NCBI GenBank assembly: GCA_905221605.1 | Contig: CAJNDS010002751.1 | Location: 230,538-294,537 of the forward strand | Source of the DNA: Symbiodinium natans | Lineage: Eukaryota; Sar; Dinophyceae; Suessiales; Symbiodiniaceae | DNA length: 64,000 nt | Direction: 5' to 3' | Position numbers and translations under genes: made by a program | Notes under the pieces: generated by a model | The model's input: only the letters and a program-made list of their open reading frames with translations | Databases searched by the model: none | What the model was told of the DNA's origin: nothing | Part shown: positions 28,616 to 38,241 of the stretch, one piece after another | How the letters are laid out: each line of letters begins with the position of its first letter | How positions within the stretch are numbered: the first letter of the stretch is position 1

Positions 28616-30831
28616 AGTGTCAGAATGCCCGATTGCTGCTCGCAAGGCTCCTGGCTGAACGGACATACAAGGAGGGTTTAGGGTTTAAGGTTTAGGGTTT
28701 AGGGTTTAGGGACATACAACTTAATTTAGGATCCTTATATCCCAATTTAGGCTCCTTATAACTCTACTTATAACTAGGGGGCCCCTCCTTGTAATTCCAA
28801 AAGACTTACCTGGGACCCCCTTTACGCACAGTCGTTGTTTTTTTGAATGGGTTCTGCCTCCACATTCAGGGTAGTTCTACGAAACTGTAGGTAGGAATTT
28901 CTTGAAATCAAAAGGGTCCGGATCTAGTTAAAATCTTGGGGTGGGTTCGCGAAGTTCGGTTGACAGTTGAAGGTTTGGTGGGTCCTGGGTTGCTTCGACC
29001 CCAAAGCTCATCTCGGAAAGCTTCGCTGGTTTAGGGCTTAGGGGTTTTGGGGTTGAGGGCCGTAGGGCCTGTTTAGGGTGTAGGGTTTAAGGGTTTTAGG
29101 GCTTTAGGGTTTTAGGGTTTAAGGGTTTTAGGGTTTTAGGGTCTTAGGGTTTTAGGGTTTTAGGGTTTTAGGGTTTTAGGGTTTTAGGGTTTTAGGGTTT
29201 TAGGGTTTTAGGGTTTTAGGGTTTTAGGGTTTTAGGGTTTTAGGGTTTTAGGGTTTTAGGGTTGAGGGTCCAGCATTCAGGGTCCAGGCCGTTGCCGGCA
29301 GGTGGCCGCTCTGAAGCGTTTTGCTGCAGCCGACCATTTGGTTGCAAATTTGTGCGGTTTAGGGTTTAGGGGTGTAGGGTGTGTAGCGTGTGCAGGGTGT
29401 GCAGGGTTTAGGGTTTGTAGGGTCCCCTCCCTGTCCAGATGCAAAAAGGGGTTGAGGGCTTCTTGCTTGAGGGCTTAGGGTGGAGATCTTCAAGGTTCAG
29501 GGACTAGTTTAGGGTTTAGGGTTTAGGTTTGGGGTTTAGGGTTTGGGGTTTAGGGTTTAGGGTTTAGGGTTGGTGCCGGGCTTTTTCCGATTGAGGGCCT
29601 TTACCTTACGGGCCTTCAAGTAACGTAGGGGCTCCCGACCATGAGCAATAGCTGGGACTTTTTTTCCCACAGTTCTACGGTTGATGCCTACTATAATTAT
29701 GGGGGTTTAGGGTTTAGGGTTTAGGGTTTAGGGTTTAGGGTTTAGGGTTTAGGGTTTAGGGTTTAGGGTATTTACCTGCAGCAGTGCTTCCGACTTGGAG
29801 GTTCATGGTACTTATCAACCAAATACAACTCTACTTAGAACTGTACTTAGAACCATGTTAGGGAGCTTAAAGGGGCTTATAGGTGGGTTAGAAGTACAGT
29901 TATAAGTGGTGGATTAAGTACCATGAAGCTCCAAGTAGGGCAACCCTAAACCCTAAACCCTAAACCCTAAACCCTAAACCCTAAACCCTAAACCCTAGAC
30001 CCTGCCCGAGGTACCAGATGAAGAATGTGCACAAAGGAAGCGGTGTCCCGATCTTAGGTTCTGGGGGCAAGATGCCCCACGCGGATCTCGGGTTTAGGGT
30101 TTAGGGTTTAGGGTTGAGGGCTTAGGGCTTAGGGCTTAGGGGTAGTTTGCATGTATATATCCTTGCCTTAAAGCTGCATAAAGGCGAGGACATCTGCTCG
30201 GGTTTTAAAAACCCAAGCTGCAGTTGCCCAGGTGCCCAACCGCAAGAAGAACCGCTGGAAGTTCTTCCGCTGAGACAACAGAACTGCCAAGGGCACGCGG
30301 AGCGGTCGGAAAAGCCGTTCGAGCTGCGAGGTGTTCGCTCATCTCATGAACATCTTGCTCAAAACAGTTGTTTCCCTTGTGCAACAGCTAGAAGGCATTC
30401 GTGTTTACGCCCCTTCTAGATCAGCCCCTCGCACACCAACATAGAAGAACCGACATCGCGGGGTGCGAGGGGGAGGAGGGGGGAGGGAGTCGAATGATGA
30501 GTTGAAGAAGTGTCAGTCCAGTTCCACACCTTCACACAGACCCAACCAACATAAGTGTACATGCGAAACCCTTAAGCTGCAAACGCAGTTAAGCCCCGCG
30601 CCCTCAACACCTCAAGCGCTCGCTCCCCCCGAAAAGCAAGCCAATGACACCAAGAGCAATGATGGCCGTACGAAGCGTTCATTCTGATCATGGTAAGCTC
30701 CTGGTTATTACTTCACATGGCCCTAAACCCTAAACCCCAAAACCACCATCATCATACAGTGAACTCCAAAAAGTTGGAAGATCCTTACCCCCCCTACCCC
30801 AAAAGGTATACTCAAGGGAATCCCAGCATCC
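28616..30831. other. repeat-rich host DNA; variant telomere arrays
   Basis: Holds the TTTTAGGG array (29086-29262), TTTAGGG arrays at 29706-29768 and 29941-30000, and a family J inverted-repeat element at 29793-29940 (ends CTTGGAGGTTCATGGTACTT and AAGTACCATGAAGCTCCAAG). A short coding-like stretch near 29298-29357 reads QVAALKRFAAADHLVANLCG. No full gene seen. Confidence 0.45.
29086..29262 (+). repeat. TTTTAGGG (8-bp) variant telomere-type array
   Basis: About 20 units of TTTTAGGG with a few irregular units at the left. This octamer is the telomere repeat of Chlamydomonas-type algae, whereas almost all other arrays here are the heptamer. Confidence 0.9.
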
Positions 30832-30950
30832 TTGAACCCCGTTCTAACTTTCTGGAGTTTGCTGTAAGTCATCCGATAAAGAAGGCGGCTCTCCAGTCCA
30901 TTGAAGAATTCCAGGCCGAGACCAAGGACGGGTCTGGCGGATCCAAGTTT
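30832..30950 (+). CDS. exon-like segment of an unknown gene
   Basis: The frame LEPRSNFLEFAVSHPIKKAA and on through IEEFQAETKDGSGGSKF is coding-like and runs into a TTTAGGG array at 30957. No domain recognised. It may be part of the plus-strand gene upstream of the sulfatase. Confidence 0.4.
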
Positions 30951-31140
30951 TGTGGGGTTTAGGGTTTAGGGTTTAGGGTTTAGGGTTTAGGGTTTAGGGT
31001 TTAGGGTTTAGGGTTTAGGGTTCTTTGTGGTTCACGCGGTAGACCCTTTGGACTCTTTAAGTTTCCCTATTATTGGGTTTAAGAGGATCATCTTCAGGAG
31101 TTTTTTCGGAGGGTTTTTTAATGGGCCATCCTGGTTCTCC

Positions 31141-31260
31141 TAGGTAGGATAAGGGGGACCCTTAAAAGGGAACCCCTTCTTAACCCTCTTCTGGCTCTCT
31201 TAAACAGGGACCTTATTCAGAGGGTCTATATCCCCAAGGGTCCCCCTAATCCTATCCCCT
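31141..31260. mobile_element. inverted-repeat element, family F
   Basis: 120 bp with near-perfect inverted ends (TAGGATAAGGGGGACCCTT and AAGGGTCCCCCTAATCCTA). The copy at 51987-52105 differs at only about three or four positions, so movement or conversion is recent. Confidence 0.75.
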
Positions 31261-31594
31261 AAGTTCAGGGTGTCGGGTTTAGGGTGCTTTTTGTTTAGCG
31301 TCAGCGGCGAGAGCAGCATGGACCCTAACCCGCTCTGGTGTGTCATGTTTTCCCGCTGAGCAGACCCTACGCCGGACATGGGGGGGGGGGGGGTTTGTTT
31401 AGCTGAGCAGACCCTACGCCGGACATGGGGGGGGGGGGGGGGTTAGGGTTTATAGGGTTTAGGGTTTAGGGTTTAGCGTTTAGGGTTTAGGGTTTAGGGT
31501 TTAGGGTTTAGGGTTTCGCCATTGCCGACGGCTCAAGGCGGCGAGCCCCGCACCTCACAGGGCCCGACGCGCACAAAGCGCGACACCGAAGGCC

Positions 31595-34500
31595 ATGATG
31601 AGGCTGGTCGGGTTCCTCCACGCCGTCTTCGCCGGCGCCCAGTTTCCGGGGCCGGATCTTCCCTTCCCGCCGATGCCCTCGGAGGCCGTTGTGGGGCCAA
31701 CTCTTGCAGACTCTAAGCACCTTAGTTGCTGAGTGAGTACCCTTTACACTTTTTGGGATACTATTATCCCCTATAGAACTGAAAGTGCACACTTTTTGGG
31801 GGCTCATGAACTCAGCAACTGAGGAACAGCTGGCCCGCCAAGCGCAAGCCATTGAAGAAGGATGTCCCGAACATTGTGGTGATCATGAACCTACAGCCCC
31901 CTTAACACTTGTTTTTTTTTTTTAACTGTGTGTTTATATAGAACCCAGTAAGGGAACATTAACATACATGTTATTAAGGTTCTAAGGGGAGTATAGGAAC
32001 GATGATGTGGGCTTTGGAGCTTCCGACACCTTCGGTGGCCCGATTCACACCCCGACTCTGTCTAAGCTGGCATCCCGGGGTGTGGCCTACAACCGTTTCT
32101 TGGTAGCCCAGTGGTACCCTTTTTCCCTCTTTTTGGGGTTCAAGGTTCCCTTATAAAGTAACCAACCCAAAACAGGGTGCCCTTATTAGAATATGGCTAC
32201 TGGGCTACCACAAGGTTTCCACACCACGGCCATCTGCTCTCCCACTCGCGCCTCCGTGCTCACGGGACGGAACTCCCACAACATCGGCGCGGGGCAGATC
32301 ACCGATCCTTGGGGCACTCATGAGCCCCAAAAATAATGAGAATGGGCATTGTTTACCCTGAACACTACTATACCCCCCCCCCCCCTTATAGGGTATATGG
32401 ACCCTCAACCCGAAACCCTGAGCCCTAGACCCCTTCTTACAAGGAGGGGCCCCTTACTGTACTAACTGTAGTTCAGGGGCTTCTGACCTAATTCAGGATC
32501 CTTATAACCCAATTCAGGGTCCTTATAACTCTACTTACAACCAGGGGGGCCCTCCTTGTAGGCTTCATCTGCTCACCCTAAACCCCAAACTCTACACCCT
32601 AAACCCCAAACCCTAAACCCTAAACCCCTTCTTATGGTTCATCTGAACCCTAAACCCTAAACCCCTAATGCTCCCCAAGGAGTGCGCAGCAGGCTTTCCC
32701 GGCTACACTGGGACCATCCCCAAGTCGGCAGCGACGGTGGCGAAGGTTTTGTCGGGCTACGGCTATGACACAGCAGCCTTCGGAACTTGGCTCTTATAGG
32801 ATTTAGGATTTAGGATTTAGGATTTCAGGCCGGAGCCTCAGCAGTCCTGGGTTAAAAAGGATTTAGGATTTAGGATTTAGGGTTTAGGGTTTAGGGTTTA
32901 GGGTTTCATAAGGTTTAGAGGGTTTTGGGTTCAAAAGGGTTTGGAGTTTAGGGTTGTAGGGCTACTAGGACCCAGCCTGTGAGAGAAAGAGAGAGAGGGC
33001 TACTAAGACCCAGAGAAGGGCCATAGTCCTGTTTTGAGGTCCCTTATACACCCCTTTATACCACACAAGGGTGCCCTTTCTATTCCCAAACTACTCCTGG
33101 GCCTAGGAAAGTGGCACAACACCCCGGTCGACAACCTTTTCAAGACTGGGCCCTTCGACCAGTACCTTGGGAACCAAATGAACCCTAACATTAGGACCAT
33201 ATACACTATACTACTATCATCCTTATCGGGGGTAAACCCCAAACCCTAAACCCTAAACCCTAAACCCTTTAAGAGTTCATTTGGTTCTCAAGGTACCCTA
33301 CCGGTCTGGGCTTTAGCTACTTTTACGGCTTCATTGCCGGCGAGACGTCGCAGTATGAGCCGCGTCTCTTTGAGAACACCAACCCTATCGAGCCTCTTAG
33401 CAGCTGAACGAGTACAAGTTGCACTTTTTGGGTTTAGGGTTTAGGGTTTAGGGTTTAGGGTTTAGGGTGCTATGGAGTACTGAAAGTGTACACCCTTGTG
33501 GGAGGCTTATGAACTCGGCAAGTAAGGCCTCCATACACCCCCGAGGAGGGCTACCACTTGACCGAGGACCTCGCAGACCAAGCGGTGAAGTTCATCCGCA
33601 ACAACCGCGCGCTGACGCCGGATCGGCCTTTCTTCATCTACTTCGCGCCGGGCGGGACGCATGGGCCCCACCACGTGCACAGTGAGTGCCCTGGGCTTAA
33701 AATTTGGGGCATATACCCTGCACTACTAGAACTCCTCTTAAGATGTATGAACCATAAACCTACATAGGGTTCATCTGACCTATACTACAACAACTCTGAT
33801 GAAGGTATCTGACCCATAAACTGCGTTGTTCCCCTTTCTACAATCCTTAATTAGGGATTATAGTACCCCCCCATGATCATCCCTATTCTAAAGACTGATG
33901 GTATAAGGGGGAACATCCGTCAACCCTAAACCCTGAACCCTACACCCTGAACCCCTAAACCCTGAACCCTGAACCCCTAAACCCTAAACCCCAAACCCTA
34001 AGCCCTTTCGGGGTTCCTTGGACCCCCAAGGTGGGCGGACAAGTACAAGGGCAAGTTCGACATGGGCTGGGAGAAGCTCCGCAACATCACCTTCCAAAAG
34101 CAGAAGGCTTAGGGTTTAGGGTTTAGGGTTTAGGGTTTAGGGTTTAGGGTTTAGGGTTTAGGGTTTAGGGTTTAGGGCACCACCTCCCGCAAGCAGCAGG
34201 CCATGGGCTGGATCCCAGACATCGCAGAGCTCACCGAGATGGACCCAACCATGGAGAAGTGCCTTGTTGGGACCAAGTCTGAGCCCTAAACGGGTTCATG
34301 GTTCATACATAGCCCTAAACCCTAAACCCTAAACCCTAAACCCTGGGAGCGAAAAACAAACCCTAAACCCCAACTTTTAGGGCACAATGTGGTCCCCCAA
34401 AAGGTGGGAGCACATCCCGGAAGCGGACCGCGCCTTCCAGCTGCGCCTCGTGGAGGTGTACCTGGGACGCTATTTCAGTTTAGGGTTTAGGATTTAGGGT

Positions 34501-37500
34501 TTAGGGCTTAGGATTTAGGGTTTAGGGCTTAGGGCTTAGGGTTTAGGGCTTGGGGTTTGGGGTTTAGGGGTTAGAGTTTAGGGTTTAGGGTTTAGGGGTT
34601 CAGGGTTAGAGTTTAGCGTTTACAAGGGGTCCAGGGGTGTGGGCTTTAGGGGTTGTGGGTTTAGGGGTTTAGGGTTGTAGGGTTAGGGTTGAGGATAATT
34701 AGTAGGTATAACCCATTGAACTGTAGTTAAAGGCAGTTCTCAGGTATGCTGGGTACCTCGAGCACACCGACACCCAGGATGGTAAGGTCATAGAGGAGCT
34801 GGAGCGCCAAGGCTTCAAGTGACTAAAGGAGGGACCCTCCCAAGGGACCTTAGGGGTTGTTCAGGGGGTATTAGCGGGCTACTTAGAGAAAAAAGGGACT
34901 ATATAATAAGGTATATAAATAATATATATATATATATATATACATATGTAGGGGTTATGTATGGGGAACAAGATTAAGGGTCCCTTCTATTCTATGGGGT
35001 CCCTTCTTTTGCCCCTTACAGGCTTGTTCAACAACACGCTGGTGATCTACATCCTCGGGGACAACGGGGCCTCCGCTGAAGGCCTGCATGGCACCATCGA
35101 TGAGCTGCTGGCAGAGACTGGGTAGCCCAGGGGTACCCTTTTCCCTTCTTTGGGTTCAAGGATTCCCTTATAAAGTATAACCAACCCCAAAAAGTGGGTA
35201 CCCTGATTCAGCAACCCCAAAAAAGGTGTGCCCTGATTCTTACATGGTTGCTGGGCTACCGAGGAGAACATGCTTCCCAGCACCGCGCAGCAGCAGATTG
35301 CCGTGCTGGAGCGGGACTTCGGGGGGCTCAGTGCCCTAGGCTCCAGGCACGTGGACAACATGTACCTTTCTCATAGTTGGGTAACATTTTTCATCCTTAA
35401 GGGTACATAAGCCCAATAAGGAAAATAACACAATTAAGAGTTTAATGCTATTCCAACCATGAATCAGGTACCACAGCTCCTGGGCTTGGGCCCTCGACAC
35501 GCCCTTCAAGAGCACCAAGCTGGTGGCAGCCCATTTCGGTGGCACCCGAACACCCATGGTGATGTCCTGGCCGAAGGTCATCAAGCATGACCCGACCCCT
35601 CGCTCCCAGTTTCTTGGGGACTACGTGAGCCCTTACACGGGTTTATTGGTCCATACGTCGTTAGGGCTTAGGGTTTAGGGTTTAGGGTTTAGGGTTTAGG
35701 GTTTAGGATCCCTATTCTAGGGTTCATGTGGTCCCTAAGGTTCCACCATGTCTCCGACATTGTGCCCACCATCTACGAGGCAGTTGGAATTGAGGCCCCT
35801 GAGCACGTGGAGGGCACGACCCAGATGCCCCTGGATGGCGTGTCCATGGTGTACACGTGGAACCTTGAAAACCACCTGGGATCATTTTCCTATACTGAAA
35901 CACAACCCGTTTTAAGGGACCTGGACCATTCTGAACCCTAAACCCTAGCCCTAAACCCTAAACCCCAAACCCCAAACCCTGCTAAACCCATTGAGGGCTC
36001 AGCTGGTGCCCAAGGAACAATGCCTCTGCCACGGGACGGAAGGACTCGCAGTACTTCGAGGTCATGGGCAGCCGTGGGATCTACAAGGATGGCTGGTTTG
36101 CCAGCGTGCCTCCTGGGGTTTAGGGTTTAGGGTTTAGGGTTTAGGGTTTAGGGTTTAGGGTTTAGGGTTCAGGGTTTAGGGTTTAGGGTTTAGGGTTTAG
36201 GGTTTAGGGAACCTAGACTACCTATTATTATTAGTATTTAGGTCATATAAGCCCTAACCCCTAACCCCTAAACCCTAAACCCTAAACCCTAAACCCAAAA
36301 CCCTAAACCCAAGGTGTTGGGCCCCCGACTTCCTTGGGCGGATCCCAACGAGACGCGTATGAAGCAGTGGAACCCTGACACCGATGCCCCTTGGGGGTTT
36401 AGGGTTTAGGGTTTAGGGTTTAGGGTTTGGGACCAAATGAACCTAAAGTGGTATGGCGCTCCATGTATACCCTATGCTAGGGGTTAGGGAATAGGGCAAA
36501 GGATCCCAATGTCAGGGTTTAGGGTTTAGGGTTTAGGGGTTCATTTGGTCCGCCAGGTCTGGGAGCTCTACGACCTAACGAAGGACTACTCCCAGGCACA
36601 TGATTTGGCCAAGGAGATGCCCAAGCAGGTTGAGAAGATGAAGCACCTCTGACTGTCTTTACCCTAAATCCCCCTTGGGAATTATTCTTATATTTTTGTT
36701 TATATAACACCCAAGAGGATATTAAAGATATTATTTTTGTCAAGGTTCTAAGGGGAGTATAGTACCTACAGCTTAGTAGTAGCGACCCCTTTACTAGTAG
36801 GTAGAACCCATACGACCGTAGGTAAAGAGAGTCCTAGGCAGATCTTCTTGGTGGAGGCCACGAGGAACAAGGTCTTGCCCGTGGGCGCGGGCCTGTGGAC
36901 CATCTACTACCATCCAGAAGATGCACCCAAATCTCCCCTCAAGGAGTGGTACCTCTACGAGGGCATGACGCGAATTGCGGAGTCCAACGCCCCCCTCTTC
37001 CACAGCGGATTCAGCTCCCTTGCCACTCTGGATGTTGAGGTGCCCAAGAACGGATCGGGAGTCATCTACGCCGTAGGTGGCACGGCCGGCGGGTTCTCCG
37101 TGTACATGGACCGGGGCTACCTCTATGCAGAGTACCTTGGGGATCAACATGAACCCCTAACATCGAGATCATCTGCCCTATACTACTCTAACCCATATTC
37201 TGGTGCCTTTGTGGACCAGAAACCCTTTTCAGGGTTCATCCGGTCCCCCAAGGTACATGGCTACCCTCTTGTACCGCTACGTCACGAAGTCCTCGGCTCC
37301 ATTGGCGGAGGGGAACGCGAAGATCGAGGTTCAAGGGACGAAAGGAGGGACCCTTCTAAGAGACCTTAGGGGTTATGTAGGGTAGATAGGGACTATATAA
37401 GGTATATATATATGTATATATACATATGTATATATATAGGGTCTGAGAATCCCGGGAATACAATTTTGGGTTCCTTGTAGGGGTCCCTCCGTATACTCCT

Positions 37501-38241
37501 TAAGAGGTGCGGTTGCTCTACGACATGTCAAAGGTGGTCTTGAGTCCACCGGCACAGCTGACCATGTCCGTGAGTCTAGGTAAGTCCTTGGGACATCTTG
37601 CATTTTTACTACTGTTGGGTTGCAGTGGCTCAGATTTAGAGGGCTATATCCTTAAGAACCCTATCCTACACCCTAAACCCTAAACCCTAAACCCTAAACC
37701 CTACAGGGGCCATCCTAGGAATGGAACTTTGGTGGCCACGCTGAGCGTGGAGAAGTCGGTGCGTCTGGGCTTCGATGCCTCGGAGACTTTTGATGTTGGA
37801 ATGGATTTGGGTGCTCCGGTCTCCTTGCTGTACCAGGATGGGGCCAATTTAGGGTTTAGGGTTTAGGGTTTAGGGTTTAGGTTTTTGGGTTTAGGGTTTA
37901 GGGTTTAGGGCCTGGGTTTAGGGTTTAGGGTTGAGGGTTTAGGGTTTGAAGCAGCTTCCAGGTTCAAAAGGGTTTAAATCTCGCAATGTACCCTATAAAG
38001 TGACTTTTAAAGGGGTTCTAGGGTATGCTTGACAAGGATGGGCCACTCGGCCCGTCTAAATCTCACAACGAACCCTATAGAAAGCGCCCTCAAAAGGGAT
38101 TTATAAGGGTCTAGTAGCCCATCCTGGTACCAGGACCGCTCTCCGTTCAAGTTCACTGGAAAGATCAACCAGTTGCATTTCAAGTATATCAACAGCAGCA
38201 ACAGCACGGGCGTTCCGCCGCCAGCTGCCGTCGTGATCTGA
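31595..38241 (+). CDS. secreted arylsulfatase (formylglycine-dependent), about 24 exons
   Basis: Starts [16 protein letters not shown], a signal peptide. Exon cores in order: 31595-31716, 31824-31886 (PNIVVIMN), 31997-32094 ([13 protein letters not shown]), 32215-32321 ([13 protein letters not shown], the sulfatase signature; the Cys codon at 32235 would become formylglycine), 32680-32782, 33107-33161 (KWHNTPV), 33293-33391 ([14 protein letters not shown]), 33527-33685, 34031-34106, 34176-34258, 34403-34457, 34744-34811 (AGYLEHTD), 35022-35113 ([10 protein letters not shown]), 35264-35361, 35468-35608, 35740-35859, 36015-36117, 36314 to about 36396, about 36557-36649, about 36839-37131, 37253 to about 37319, 37507 to about 37575, about 37721-37836, 38134-38241 (ends [11 protein letters not shown]). 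All catalytic landmarks are in frame. The last exons are a C-terminal beta-rich domain. It hydrolyses sulfate esters outside the cell or in vesicles; the substrate is unknown. Two junctions near 36396 and 36650-36838 remain unresolved. Confidence 0.85.
31717..31823 (+). mobile_element. sulfatase intron 1: introner-like element, family K (GC-AG)
   Basis: Inverted ends CTTAGTTGCTGAG and CTCAGCAACTGAG. The reading frame requires a GC donor at 31717, because the GTGAGT nearby lies after an in-frame TGA. Related sequence occurs in the intron at 33392-33526 and at 47980-48062. Confidence 0.6.
31887..31996 (+). mobile_element. sulfatase intron 2: introner-like element, family G (GA-AG)
   Basis: Exon frame IMN-DDVGFG requires removal of 31887-31996, which starts GAAC and ends ATAG, with GAAC repeated just after. 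The 3' part AAGGTTCTAAGGGGAGTATAG recurs at 36742-36762 and 48329-48349. Confidence 0.65.
32095..32214 (+). mobile_element. sulfatase intron 3: introner-like element, family A (GT-AG)
   Basis: 120 bp. Direct repeat GTTTC at both splice sites, then inverted ends GGTAGCCCAGT and ACTGGGCTACC. Removing it joins YNRF to [10 protein letters not shown], the conserved sulfatase reading. Confidence 0.82.
32322..32679 (+). other. sulfatase intron 4 (GA-AG) with telomere-type tracts
   Basis: Starts GAGCCCC and ends CCCCAAG, with GAG repeated at the exon start. It holds CCCTAAA tracts, a poly-C run and an inner inverted-repeat element (about 32437-32562, GGAGGGGCCCCTTACTGTAC...GGGGGGCCCTCC). Confidence 0.6.
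33162..33292 (+). mobile_element. sulfatase intron 6: introner-like element, family E (GT-AG)
   Basis: Direct repeat GTACC at both splice sites and inverted ends CCTTGGGAACCAAATGAACC and GTTCATTTGGTTCTCAAGG. A CCCTAAA tract sits inside. Related elements: 36419-36557, 37132-37252, 52958-53066. Confidence 0.8.
33392..33526 (+). mobile_element. sulfatase intron 7: family K element carrying a TTTAGGG array (GC-AG)
   Basis: Direct repeat GCCTC at both ends; removal joins NPIE to [10 protein letters not shown]. The element's core is interrupted by a TTTAGGG array at 33429-33466, which shows that a telomere-type tract was inserted into, or grew within, an existing introner. Confidence 0.75.
34107..34175 (+). 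repeat. 69-bp sulfatase intron made only of TTTAGGG repeats (GC-AG)
   Basis: Between the exon ending ITFQKQK and the exon starting [15 protein letters not shown] there is nothing but GCTTAGGG followed by TTTAGGG units, ending TTTAG. With donor GC and acceptor AG the frame is kept exactly. Confidence 0.8.
34812..35021 (+). mobile_element. sulfatase intron 12: family D element (GC-AG)
   Basis: Starts GCTTCAAGTGACTAAAGGAG and ends GCCCCTTACAG, with GGCTT repeated at both ends. It contains a TA microsatellite at about 34920-34942 and the family D core. Confidence 0.75.
35114..35263 (+). mobile_element. sulfatase intron 13: family A element (GA-AG)
   Basis: GAG direct repeat at the splice sites; inverted ends GGTAGCCCAG and CTGGGCTACC (35121-35130, 35251-35260). 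An internal segment (CAACCCCAAAAA-GTG) is duplicated. Removal joins DELLA to ENMLPSTA. Confidence 0.75.
35362..35467 (+). other. sulfatase intron 14 (GT-AG)
   Basis: Direct repeat GTACC at both splice sites; removal joins VDNM to [10 protein letters not shown]. No telomere-type tract inside. Confidence 0.75.
36118..36313 (+). repeat. sulfatase intron 17 whose donor is the telomere repeat (GT-AG)
   Basis: The exon ends CCTCCTGGG and the intron begins directly with GTTTAGGG units, so the GT donor is supplied by the array. It ends AAACCCAAG. The G-strand array is followed by a C-strand array in the same intron. Confidence 0.7.
37132..37252 (+). mobile_element. sulfatase intron: family E element (GT-AG)
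   Basis: GTAC direct repeat; inverted ends CCTTGGGGATCAACATGAAC and GTTCATCCGGTCCCCCAAGG. Removal joins LYAEY to MATLLYRY. Confidence 0.75.
37837..38133 (+). other. last sulfatase intron (GA-AG) with 9-bp direct repeat
   Basis: GTACCAGGA occurs at 37830-37838 and again at 38127-38135. The frame [10 protein letters not shown] needs donor GA and acceptor AG. Inside are TTTAGGG tracts and two halves of another inverted-repeat element (TAAATCTCGCAATGTACCCTA and TAAATCTCACAACGAACCCTA). Confidence 0.7.

Noticed and set aside
36794-37150. Minus-strand frame of 118 residues
   Set aside because: Antisense of the sulfatase exon at 36839-37131, which carries the conserved continuation of the plus-strand protein.
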